Assembly (NCBI GenBank): GCA_947561395.2
Contig: OX387184.1
Coordinates: 6,138,001-6,202,000, forward strand
Reading direction: 5' to 3'
From: Buxus sempervirens
Taxonomy: Eukaryota > Streptophyta > Magnoliopsida > Buxales > Buxaceae
Length of the DNA: 64,000 nucleotides
The position numbers and the translations under genes are program-made. The first letter of the stretch is position 1; each line of letters begins with the position of its first letter. Below, one piece after another: positions 46,028 through 56,423 of the stretch. The notes below the pieces were generated by a model. It saw only the letters and a program-made list of their open reading frames with translations, searched no databases and was not told where the DNA came from.

Positions 46028-46028
<1 letters not shown>

Positions 46029-46197
46029 GGGAGGGACATAAAACCATACCCCAATCAAAATAATCAGAGGACTCAGAATAAAATCCTGAAGTCTACCTAA
46101 AACAAAAAGAGGGAACTTAGTTTCTAATGACATGAAGGCCAGAGCGATCATTGAAGAGACACCTTGTTACTAGAGGAGATAATTCAGAATGTGAATG

Positions 46198-49100
46198 TTA
46201 GAGCTTTTTGTTAGTGTGAAAACACCCCTCATTTGCAAGAGAGTCAGCCACAGAATTTGCTTCTCTGTAGATATGAGTCACAACCCGGTTGAAGGCACTC
46301 AATCGCTTCCTAACTTCTTTCCACCAAATTAATAAGCACCAAGGTATGGAGGCCCTATCCTCTAGGAAGTCCACCAGAATTTTGGAATCTGATTCGATAT
46401 GGAGATCTTGGATACCTTTGCTATCCGCCATACGTAGACCATCACGTAAGGCAAGCAACTCTGCAATCATGTTAGATTTAACCCCATAATGAGCAGAAAA
46501 AGCAGTTAAAAAATTACCATGCATGTCTCTCATGATTCCTCCACCTCCACTTAAGCCTGGGTTTCCTTTTGAAGCTCCATCAACATTCAAAATAAAAGCA
46601 TGGGTTCTTGTTCTTTTCCATCGAACAAATTTGGCATTTGATGACAAAACCGCTGGGGAGAAAATATTTAGCTTTTCAAGGATAATAGTTCTAGTGTACC
46701 TGCAAATTTTAGAAGGCTTGGTGATGTAAGCTATTTCCCTAAGCCATCTCTGAATTTTCCCACTTATATGGTTAACCGACATTTGATCTCCTTCATATCT
46801 GCTTCTGCATCTAGCTGTCCATAATTCCCAGCAAATGAATAAAGGAGTGGCCCTGAGTAAAATGCCAAATTGATCCTTTGAATTGGTTAATGAGAACCAA
46901 GATGAGAACCTAGTGGCCAAGTCATGAAGAGGATGATGTTGACATTGAAAGTAATCAGCAAAGTTAGTCCAGACTGATTGGGCTATCTCTCCAAAGGAGA
47001 ATAAATGGTTCAAAGACTCTTCTTTTTTGTGGGAGCAGCAATTACATTGCGAGCATAGTTGAATACCACATCTTTTAACTCTATCATCAGTTGTCAAGGC
47101 ACCTTTCATAAGTTTCCATGCAGACAAACACACTTATTTTGGATGGAATAAAATTAGTCCAGATGTACTTACCCCAAGGATGAGGGTTACCTCTTTTTCT
47201 GATGAGGTTCCAGGCAGAAGAGGTAGAGAAACCTCCTGAAGAAGAAGCTTTCCACAAAACTTTATCCTTCAGAGAAGAGGGAGTTATTTGAATGTCTTCA
47301 ATTTGGGTCACGATATCTTGAGGAAGAAGGGAAGAAAGAACTGAAGATTTCCATGTGCCATCCTCAAAGATTACATCCACAACTTGCAATTCAGAATTGG
47401 AGATAATATCCTCTTGGACGAGATCAGCAATCCTACCAAGATGTGACCAATGGTCATACCAGAAATTGATTTTTCCCTCCTCCAAAGACCAAACCGTGTT
47501 GTCTAAAATTGTGTCTTTCACCTTTAAAATGGCTTTCCAAATTCTAGAGCTTCCATTCTTGTCTTGTAAGTTGTGAAAATTCCCCGTAGAGCAATATTTA
47601 GCTCTCATAAAATCCGACCATAAACTGTTGCCATATAGAGCACGCCATCCCATTTTTATATGAAGACTTGTCATTATGCAGCCACTGGTTTAATGTCCAG
47701 ACCTCCTTCCATCTTTGGTTTAGTTATTTTTTCCCAACTCAACCAATACTTTTTCTCCCCATGATCGGTGGATTCACCCCAAAAGAAGTTAGCACATAAA
47801 GAATCAATTCTTTTCAACACAGTTTTAGGTAGAGGAATAGCTGAGAGAGAATGAATGGGGATACTGGACAACACACTTTGAATGAGTGTTACCTTCCCTC
47901 CATGAGACAAAAGCTTAGCTTTCCATCCACTTATTTTCCTTTGAAAATTTTCAAGCAATTTCGAGAACATGGATAAAGTAGGTCTGCCATGAAAAAGTGG
48001 GACACCCAAATAAGCAGTGATAGGCAAACTAACCTTGGAAAAACCTGAGAGAGCCTGCAACATGTCTAATCTGGAAGGAGAAATCTTGGAGGATGCCATT
48101 AAGCAGCTTTTACCCTTATTGATTAACTGACCAGATGCTTCTTCATATGAGTTAAGAAAGCTTAAGAGTTTGTCCATTGTAGCTTTCCTTCCATTGGCAA
48201 ATATGAGAATGTCATCAGCAAATAAAAGGTGCGAAACTCCAACAGGATTTCTACCTGTGTGATAATTTCCAATCATCCCAGCTTGAAGCATTGAAGATAA
48301 TCCTTTGCTCATAACTTCTTTAGCAATTATAAACAGAAGAGGGGACAAAGGATCCCCTTGACGAAGACCACGAGAGGATCTAAAGAAACCACAAGTTTCA
48401 GCTTTGAGAAGAATACTGAACCAACAATTGTTCATGCATCTGGTTATGAGATTACACCAGGTTTCAGAAAACCCAAACCTTCTGCACACTTCAACAACAA
48501 AATCCCATTCCATCCTATCAAAAGCTTTTGTCATGTCAATTTTAAGAATAATATTACCACCCAAGCATTTCCTGTTGATATCTTGACAAAGTTCATGGGC
48601 AAGAGAAATATTATCAGAGATATTTCTGCCTTTGACAAAAGCACATTGCTCTCTACTGATAATATGAGGAAGAAATTCAGCAAGCCTTGAAGCTAATATT
48701 TTGGAAATAATCTTATAAGAGAAATTGCATAAACTGATAGGGCGAAAATCAGAGAAAGAGGATGGTAGCTCATGTTTGGGAATAATTGCAATATGAGTTG
48801 CTGTATAAGAAATTGGTAAAGAGCTACCTGAGAAGAACTCAGCTATAGCCGCATGCAAATTAGGAGCAATGGTATCCCAACAGCTTTGATAAAACCATCT
48901 AGTGAAACCATCCGGGCCTGGAGCGCTATCCGGATTAAGATAAAAAACGGTAGCTTTAATCTCTTCTGGAGAAGGAACTTTAATCAGACTTTCATTCATA
49001 TTTCTGTCTAGTAAGCTAGGAATGAAGTCCAAACTATTGTTAAAGGAATGAGGAGCCGAGGCAAAACAATTAGAGTAGAAGGCAATCGCCTCTTCCTGAA

Positions 49101-50277
49101 TGTTCGGGTTTTCAGATAACCAACTGCTACCATGTAATAAATGCTTGTGTTTGCGAACCTGAAGTGAAGCATGAAAGAATTTAGAGTTTTTGTCACCTTC
49201 TTGTAACCACTTCACCCTAGACTGCTGCCTGTAAAGCATTTCTTGTTGAGAAACAGATTTGATAAGCTCTTGTTTAGCCTCGTGGAGATTATTAACATCT
49301 TGTTGGGTCCACTGTTGTTGAATATTGTTCTCAAGCTCCATAATCTTAATCGTAAGATTTTCAATTCTACGATGGACATCCCCAAAGACCTCCCAGTTCC
49401 ACTTTCTAAGCACCGAACGCAAATGTTTGAGTTTCCTTGAGAAAACCAATAAAGCTGGGCCGTCAATATTTATGTTCCAAGAACTTTGCACTACTTCAGA
49501 GAATAAATTATGAGAAACCCACATTTTCTGAAATTTAAAAGAGGAAGGAGGATTGTTTCTAATAGCAGAGGTAGGAGTTAATAATATGGGACAATGATCA
49601 GAACATACTCTTTGAAGATGAGTAACCTTTAAGGAAGCCACAGAAATCAGACCAAGATGATTGATAAAAAATCTATCCAACCGAGCCCAAATTCTTCGCT
49701 GACCAGATTGTTCATTACACCAAGTGAATTTGTCACCAATAAAACCCAGATCCTGTAAACCAGCACATTGCATGAAGTCCTGGTAGTCTTGCATAGATCT
49801 GTTATCCGGATTTCTTCCTCCAACCTTCTCATGAGCCAAAAGGATAGCATTAAAGTCTCCTCCTATTAGCCACGGTGAGTTGATAGATGAAGTAAATTGT
49901 AATAAATCATCCCACAAAGATCTCCTCCCAATATTATCGCACTTAGCATAAACAAAAGTGACCATATATGAAGTGAAAGCTCCATTTTTTGAAGAAACCA
50001 TAGCTGATATATATTGAGGAGATGAGGCAACAACATCCAAATGTATGAGATCAGACCAAAATATCCAAATTTTGCTGTCAATATCTTCATTATAACAGAA
50101 ATTTTCCAACTTAATCCTCCTGTTGATTTTTCTGCATTTAACAACACTTGTCATAGGCTCCAAAACAGCCAACAACTGAATTTTATTAGTCGAGACATGA
50201 GATTTTAACATATTAATAGAATCATGATTTGCAACCCCTCTGATATTCCAAACTAGTGTAGATATCATTTTAAACAT
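46198..50277 (-). pseudogene. LINE ORF2: endonuclease, reverse transcriptase, RNase H
   Basis: Provides target-primed reverse transcription. In order: AP-endonuclease (LVWNIRG, LIGGDFNAIL, SDHCPILL), reverse transcriptase (SAPGPDGFTRWFYQSCW, FRPISLCNFSYKIISK, KIDMTKAFDRMEW, GLRQGDPLSPLLFI, active site LLFADDILIF), zf-RVT-like region, and C-terminal RNase H (DGASKGNPG, AELLALRDGL, ESDSKILVDFL, REANSVADSLA). The frame is open from 50277 to 47674 (867 codons). It then continues in another frame to 47087 and a third to 46198, so two frameshifts separate the RT from the RNase H. It is recently inactivated. RNase H of this archaeal-like type is usual in plant L1s. Confidence 0.92.
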
Positions 50278-51923
50278 TATGATTGGGTTTTTGGGAAGCC
50301 CTTACCTTGGACCTTGTGTTGATATTCGAACCACTCTTGGATCTTTTCTTCTTTGATTTATGTACAAGTTTTTCTAACTGAGAATGGTCATCTCTTTCTC
50401 TGCTCCATAATCCTTCCAGATTAGCAAAATTAGAATTCATTCTTGAAGACAAAACAGTCTGATCTTGTCGGAGAGAGGAAATGGCAAGACTCAACGAGGA
50501 GTAACCTGATAGATCCTTCATGATATCTTTGTTCATATTCAAAGATAAAGCCTGCACCGTTTTGTTGGACCTTTTTGAATTCTCAAAAGTTTCCCTCTGA
50601 TAATCCGCTCCTCCTTCTAAATTTTTTTTTTTACTTTGTGTGGTTATTCGAGAGGAACTCCCTTCGTCCAACTGTTGGGGAGAGTCAGCAAGAATACCAA
50701 AACGGTTAGGGGAATCTTCAACCATAGAATTAGCTGGGTGGTTCATCTCGTGTCCTCTTGCTGTTATTACATCGACCGGGTCCTTTCGAGTCTCAATCCC
50801 GATTGGAGATGGTGGCGACCAGTGGGCATCAAGAGTAGCTTTCTCTTTCCCTTTTGATTTTATAACTGTCCAGCCATTCTTCTCCAAGTTATCAACTTGG
50901 AGGTTGCCCAATCGGGGTGCAGTGTGCTGTGATTGGTTCACTGTAACCTCACATGATTTTGCAATCGAAGTGTCCACATGGGTGCCTCAATTCATTTGGT
51001 CGTTGGAGTGGTTATCAGCAAGAGGGTTCTGATCCAATGAAGCGGGGGCAGCAGTGGTATTTTCTGTGGTTATTGCCTTACCTGTAGGTAGCCACACTTG
51101 AGAAGTCACTTTTCTGGGGCATTTAGTGACGGAATGGCCGAAAACGGCGCATGAGGAGCAAGCTATCGGCTTCCACAGGTATTCAACTCTGATTACAGAG
51201 ACCTCGTCATCTCCCACCTGGAGCATAAGCTCCTCTGGGAATTTGCATTGATAGTCAATTTCAACACAAATCTTTGCATAACTTAGCCGAGATCTAGATT
51301 CGGTGGCTTCGTCCATGAACAGTGGATGCCCAATACCACTAGCAACGTAGCTCATTCCTTTCGGGGTCCAGTATTCGAGTGGGAGATTAAACAGCTTGCG
51401 AAGATCTTCTTTGGCAAAGGTCATTTTGGGCTGCCATTCTCTCAGCACAAATAGACGTCCTGCAAGGTGCCAAGGTCCAGCTTCCAGGACTTTGTTCCTC
51501 ATCTGGGAATTACTGAATCTAAATAAGAAGAATCCGTCATCATTAATGGATGTTTCGACTGTGCCTCCTTTTGCCCCAAAGCTTGGAGATGATGCCTTTG
51601 ACTGCTGCAAATGGTAGTTTTTTGTCAATGAAATAACCAACAAGACATCCTTCCCAGAGTTTTAGGCCCTCTTCAGCGACCTCAGGAGGAGGATGGATGA
51701 TAGTCTGACCATCTGGGGAGAAAGAAGGTTGAATGAAATTCAATTTCGTCTTACGTTGCATGGACGATGAAAAGAGATCAGACCAAGCCATTGAGGGCTT
51801 GGTTGAACCGGGTGGAACCAGAGAAGAGGACCGAGCCAAGGTAGGAGGAGATGAAGACTCGGCACCACCCGGGGCAGCTTCACATTCCCGAGAGTCGGCT
51901 CGAGGACCAGCCCGCGAACCAGG

Positions 51924-53735
51924 TGTGAGACATGGGAAAAAATCAAAAATATCCTTTGACTTCCTCAATCATCACACGGGATTAAATTAAACAAAGAGTC
52001 GCCATCATTCAATTTAGGTGTGAATGGACACCAAAATATTAAATAAGCACAAAAGGCAATTTTAGGGTAAAAATAACCCTCCTAAAAAAAAACAAGAGAT
52101 GGGTAAGGGGATTAGGTTATGAACAGGGGAAGGTGTTAGGCACCCCTATTCATCCACACAAGGTGGTTGCCAGGTATTGTTCATGTTTTTTCAAAGGAAA
52201 AAAGGCTTGCTATAAAAATCATGAAATCACAAAAAGACAAAAATATATGGTTTTTTCATATGAATAGTCTGATTGATCCAGAACTTTCAAATATGATCAT
52301 ACCATTCCTAGGGTTTCATGATCAAAATAAAATTGAGATAAAATCAATTAAAATCAATTTAAAGTGAAAAATCCAAAAATCTGGCTTCAAGTCAAATTCT
52401 AGAAATCTAGAAAAATATGATTTTTATAAAATATTTCAAAATTGAACTTGAATAGTCCAGGACATAGGTAGAGCCCATATTTCACATTAAATCAAGAAAT
52501 AAAAACCAAAACTACCCACGTTGATGAAAAACATCAAAAGGGGAGAACTTAGACCGTAGGGTCTTCTCTCAATAATGAAAAAGCACTCAAAAACAACATC
52601 ATGAAACCCTAGAATTTACTTTCAGGCTTCTGGATCCAGATCTATCATATTGATCATGATAAATCCAGGATCTTAGCCTAAAATCACAAAAATCACGAAA
52701 ACAGTGCTGTAGGTGCAAAAGTGGCAAAAATCCAAATTTTAGCAAAAAAGTGGGGATCTCATGCTATAAACATCATGGATTCATGTAATTCATTCAGATT
52801 CATCATAAAAACCATTAAAACATGATTAGGATATCCAAAGCAGCCACATCTCACAGATTAGAGCACATGGGGGTCTACCCTACGGATCCACCTGTTCTCT
52901 TTTCCCCTAGCTCTCTCTTCACGTTTTACGGCTAGAGAGGATTCTTGAGGTACTTGGAGATAGGTTTGGGTACACAAACACAATCACAGGCTTTATTCTA
53001 GAAAAAAGGAGAAAAACAGATATGGGGTTCTATTCTAGGGATCCACCTGTTCTCTTTTCCCCTAGCTCTCTCTTCACGTTTTACGGCTAGAGAGACTCTT
53101 GAGGTACTTAGAGACAAGTTTAGGAATACAAGTACAAAAGATGGCCTTATTCTACAGCAATAGAGATGATCCTATTACATCTAGAATTGAAGACAGAAAA
53201 TAAAAGGGAAAAGGGACTTACCTGGATTGAGCAAGCAAAGCAGCAGGGGTTCCTCTTCTTCTCTTGGAGCTTCTTAGACTTCAAATTTTCGTGGCCCTCA
53301 GCTTGAGAATCTCACCTCTATTTATAGGCAAGCACAGGGGCAAGGCTGGTCCAGAAGGATATATCCTGATCCTTAAGATAGAGTGAAAGACAGAGATAAT
53401 GCCCATCCATAGCCAACCAAGGTGGCTTCAGCGAATAAAAGACGTAATTCGCTCATTTAAAGATATATTGGACTAAAGATAAAGCTCGGAAATCGAGAGA
53501 AGAACAGAACTCGCACGAGTCTGATGTGCCCGTAAATGATTTACGGTCTAGAGGTGTCCGTATATGTATTACGGGCGCTGCGTGCCCGTATTCAAAATTC
53601 GGGCGCGCTTAGCTCGTAGATACAATACGGTCAAGGCTTAGGTTATTGATTTTCATGCATTTTTGGCCTGTTTTAAGTTCTAATTACATGTTTTTATTAC
53701 TTTCTCATTCTGTAGTGCAATTTGGGGTGTCTACA
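51924..53735. mobile_element. solo LTR (1.8 kb) nested in LINE ORF1
   Basis: Begins TGTGAGACATGG and ends GGGGTGTCTACA, flanked by CCAGG (51919-51923 and 53736-53740), a 5-bp target duplication. ORF1 reads through in frame if the element and one CCAGG are removed. It contains agagtcgccatc and a gtgttaggcacccct motif typical of plant gypsy LTRs. There is no coding region and no second LTR. It is younger than the LINE. Confidence 0.85.
52865..53130. repeat. tandem repeat inside the nested LTR
   Basis: A block of about 110 bases starting ggatccacctgttctctttt and including ttcacgttttacggctagag occurs at 52885 and again at 53039, a period of about 155 bases with a few differences. Confidence 0.9.
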
Positions 53736-54424
53736 CCAGGGACGCTAGGCAGGCTACCATTCTTGACACTCAGGCTATTCTCAGCTGGGGCGAACACTGC
53801 TGCGACAGCTGTAGCAGGAGGCCTAAGCCTGGGGCTGCAAGGGCCATGAGCCAGAGCAGGAGAGACAGCCACTTCAGATACAGTAGGCAGCAGTAGATGA
53901 TTGGACTTACCGCTTTGGGGAGAAGAAGCGGAAGTGGCAAGCGCAGAAATGGGAGCAGGACCCAAAAGAGGAAAGACAGGACCTGGCGAGGGCAGAGGCG
54001 CAGAAACAGCCTCCAAGAGAGCCCCAAAACCTGAAACGGGAGAAGGGGGGACCGGAAAACAACCCTGGGCGACGGCCATTGGCGGGCAGGAAAAGGATGC
54101 CGGACGGCAGGGAGAAGCAAAAGGATGGGCACGAAGAGACCGAGCGAGGAGTGAGAGAGGAGAGAAGCGACTGAGGAGGAGAAAGAGGGAGGGAAACACG
54201 GGGAAAAGAAGGACGAGTCAGAAGGGGGGGGCAACCCCCCCGCCGAGAGGCTACCAAGCCGCACTCACCGATCATGCATACCAGCAGAAACGGCCAAAAA
54301 CCATGCACACCCACTACACCCCCCACCGGAAAAATGCCGGTAAACCACACACAGCACCAGCCGATCACCGATGCCCAGAAATCAGTCCAAGCAAAGAACA
54401 GGCGAGGATCGATAACGCGACCAG

Positions 54425-54635
54425 ATGCTGGTAACGAAAAATGCCAGGTGCTGCTCACGAACAAAGCCACGAACGAAATCAGATGCTGTTTACGAACAAA
54501 ACTATGAACGCCAGGTGCTTCACGAAAAAAACCACGAACACCAGATGCTGCTCACCAGGTGCTGTTCACGAACGCCAGGTGCTTCACGATCGAAGCCACG
54601 AACGCCAGGTGCTTCACGATGAAAGCCTTTTGTCC
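54425..54635. repeat. short tandem repeats in the LINE 5' leader
   Basis: About eight variants of gcca(c)gaacgccaggtgcttca and cacgaaaaaaaccacgaaca repeat head-to-tail just upstream of ORF1. Repeated 5' leaders act as promoter monomers in mammalian L1s; whether that applies here is unknown. Confidence 0.8.
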
Positions 54636-54737
54636 TTCTTTCTTTATCAATCCCCTTTTTTTTATGACTTTGTGTATGATTTGTAGATAGAATTGAAATT
54701 TTTTATCTTTCAAAGGATAGAGAAAGAACAAGGCAAG

Positions 54738-54824
54738 GTTTAATAGAACTCGCTTGGCCATACGCAGATAGAAATCGGTATTAAAAGAAACGTGGACTTG
54801 CGTTGTCTTTGCTGGATCCTCCAT
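54738..54824 (-). pseudogene. serpin D, 5' part (start of exon 1)
   Basis: ATG at 54822-54824 starts [20 protein letters not shown] and continues RMAKRVLLN, then breaks at the retroelement junction. It is the missing 5' end of serpin D: sequence identity, strand and the shared ggttt at both junctions place it directly before 45804. The serpin D promoter block lies upstream (54825-55200). Transcription from it would now run into the 5' end of the LINE, which lies in the same orientation. Confidence 0.9.
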
Positions 54825-55430
54825 GGTGGAACTCGAATTGAAAGCTCGATTATGATACCACCATGAGAGAGCTCGAGCTGTGCAGCTTTGTATTTCTCAT
54901 AATTAAGATATATTAATACATAGTTCTCGAGGTGTTCAAAGGCCAAAATGTCACTGTTGTTCGCTTAGTTTTTTCAGGTAAGAGGCCGGCCGGTTTTACT
55001 TATCCGTGCGAAGGAATTTTTGACTTCTGCCAACGTGTCCTTGTCATGTTATGAGAACCTTTTTTTTTTTTTGCATGTTATAAGAACTTTACGTCCGTGA
55101 GAATAACGTAACATTTTAAACAAGTTGACTACCAAAAAAAAAAAAAAAAACATTTTAAACAAGTTAGGAATATTTTAATATGCATATGGACAATAAGTAG
55201 AATATAGGGTTCACCTGGCCCTTTATATTTTAGCAAATGAAGACAACTCATAGTCTTGATATTATCTACATCTAAAACTAATGAACATTGTGATTGGTGC
55301 ATTCAAGTAAAAAAAATTCAATTTTTCTTTCTTTGAAATGATTATTTTTAGGCTAAATGTGACGATTATGCACATCATCAATGCCAGATTAACTAAGGAA
55401 TAATTATCAGTGTACACTTTAAGTCATTTA
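54825..55430 (-). promoter_or_regulatory. upstream region of serpin D
   Basis: Strongly conserved with the same regions of B and C (gagagctcgagctgtgcagc, gttcaaaggccaaaatgtca, gaggccggccgg). An 80-base part around 55050-55160 has been duplicated with poly-T and poly-A runs (aacattttaaacaagtt occurs twice). Confidence 0.55.
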
Positions 55431-55699
55431 TTTATCTATTTATTTATTTTTTCCTATTTTGGTTTGGGGTTGATCGACGAAGGGGAACTCACGCACCCCA
55501 TAACTTAACTCAAAAGTTGAGTGTGATGTCCTTTGACTCGCGTGAGCCGCACAGTGCAACAACTTGATCATTCGACACCTGTCTGGGCTGCGTGTAGACT
55601 CTTGAGTATTCTCCCTTGTCGAAGGCGGGAGTTCAACCCTGGTCTATGCTATGACAAGCCCAATACCTTACCGCTATGGCACGCATCACCTTCATATTC
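55431..55699 (-). mobile_element. tRNA-derived SINE, copy 3
   Basis: Same element as copies 1 and 2, upstream of serpin D. This copy preserves the clearest target duplication, aagtcattta at 55421-55430 and 55700-55709. Box A-like GCCATAGCGGTAAGG and box B-like GGGTTGAACTCCC are present. Confidence 0.8.
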
Positions 55700-55709
55700 A
55701 AGTCATTTA

Positions 55710-56423
55710 AATTGGTTGCTAACTTTTTTTTTTTCAGAAGATAACTTGCTATGAAATGGAAGGAGAAAATAAATGAACTCCCTATTCACATTAAACTGTG
55801 AATTTGAGGAATGATGTTGTTTTTCCATAAGTGACTTGAAGTCTTGAAATAGTTCCTTTCTTTCATAAGATACTATGGCTGTGTTTGGAACCTTAGATTT
55901 GGGGAAAAAAGAAAAGAAATTAAATGCTAAAATTTTCTTTTCTTTCATAACTCTCTCTTTCTCTTCAATGTAAAAAATTTTCTCTTCAAAAAAGTAGGAA
56001 TTTTGAAAGAAAAAGAAAATTTACTATCAATTGTACTATTCATACCACCCATTCAACCCACGGCCACTAGCACCATCCACCACCACCTACCATCACTACC
56101 ACCCACCATCACCTGCTACCACCACCCACCACCGCTAATCACCACCCACCATCGCCCGCCACCACCGTAACATGCGAAAGCTTGTCAGCATTTGCATATG
56201 ATCCAACACCAGCCAGACATCGATCTTTTTATTTTTAGACAATAATTGTGAACAAGTTTTTATTCCCTTTGCAGTGGCATGGCAAAGTTGGATCAACTAT
56301 TGAGAGACTCAAATCAGATTATTGAGGAAGTTCCTTGCATCTTTTTTATTTTTAGAGAATATAATCTTTGAGCACAAGGCTTCACGAGTAGTGTTTTTTC
56401 AACAGAGAAAACTCAGGAGGAAC
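55710..56423. other. spacer between serpins E and D, no gene
   Basis: AT-rich DNA, then a CCA/CCACCAC-rich trinucleotide stretch at 56040-56170 (caccatccaccaccacctac and similar). The block just 3' of serpin E (56225-56400) is related to the conserved block downstream of the other serpins. No coding region supported. Confidence 0.5.

Larger units (their letters stand above)
50270..54199 (-). pseudogene. LINE ORF1: DUF4283/zinc-knuckle RNA-binding protein, interrupted
   Basis: The nucleic-acid-binding partner of ORF2. The N-terminal Ser/Pro/Ala-rich part is 53736-54199 (initiation could be at 54199 or the MAVAQG methionine at 54077-54079). It resumes after the nested LTR at 51923 in the same frame. 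The middle part (DUF4283-like: GGTVETSINDDGFFLFRF, VLEAGPWHLAGRL) is in a different frame after a one-base slip near 51575. A zinc knuckle of the type C-x2-C-x4-H-x4-C (CSSCAVFGHSVTKC) follows. A TGA at 50987-50989 then separates a basic, Ser-rich C-terminal part (MDTSIAKSC to NHNV), which ends at 50270, overlapping the ORF2 start. Inactive. Confidence 0.82.
45802..54737 (-). mobile_element. L1-type LINE with RNase H domain, nested solo LTR inside
   Basis: Runs 5' to 3' on the minus strand. The 3' end is marked by a run of T (A on the minus strand) at 45802-45811 next to serpin D exon 1. In order from the 5' end: repetitive 5' leader (54425-54630), ORF1 (54199 to 50270) and ORF2 (50277 to 46198), then a short 3' UTR with two long C tracts. 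Length without the nested LTR is about 7.1 kb. The insertion point within serpin D is defined by paralogues B and C. Only ggttt is shared at the two junctions, so a normal long target duplication is missing; the 5' junction may have been made by filler or deletion. Confidence 0.85.

Noticed and set aside
53901..54434. 177-codon plus-strand frame (MDLPLWGEEAEVASAEMG onward)
   Set aside because: Antisense shadow of LINE ORF1 in GC-rich sequence; the minus-strand frame connects in phase to the rest of ORF1.
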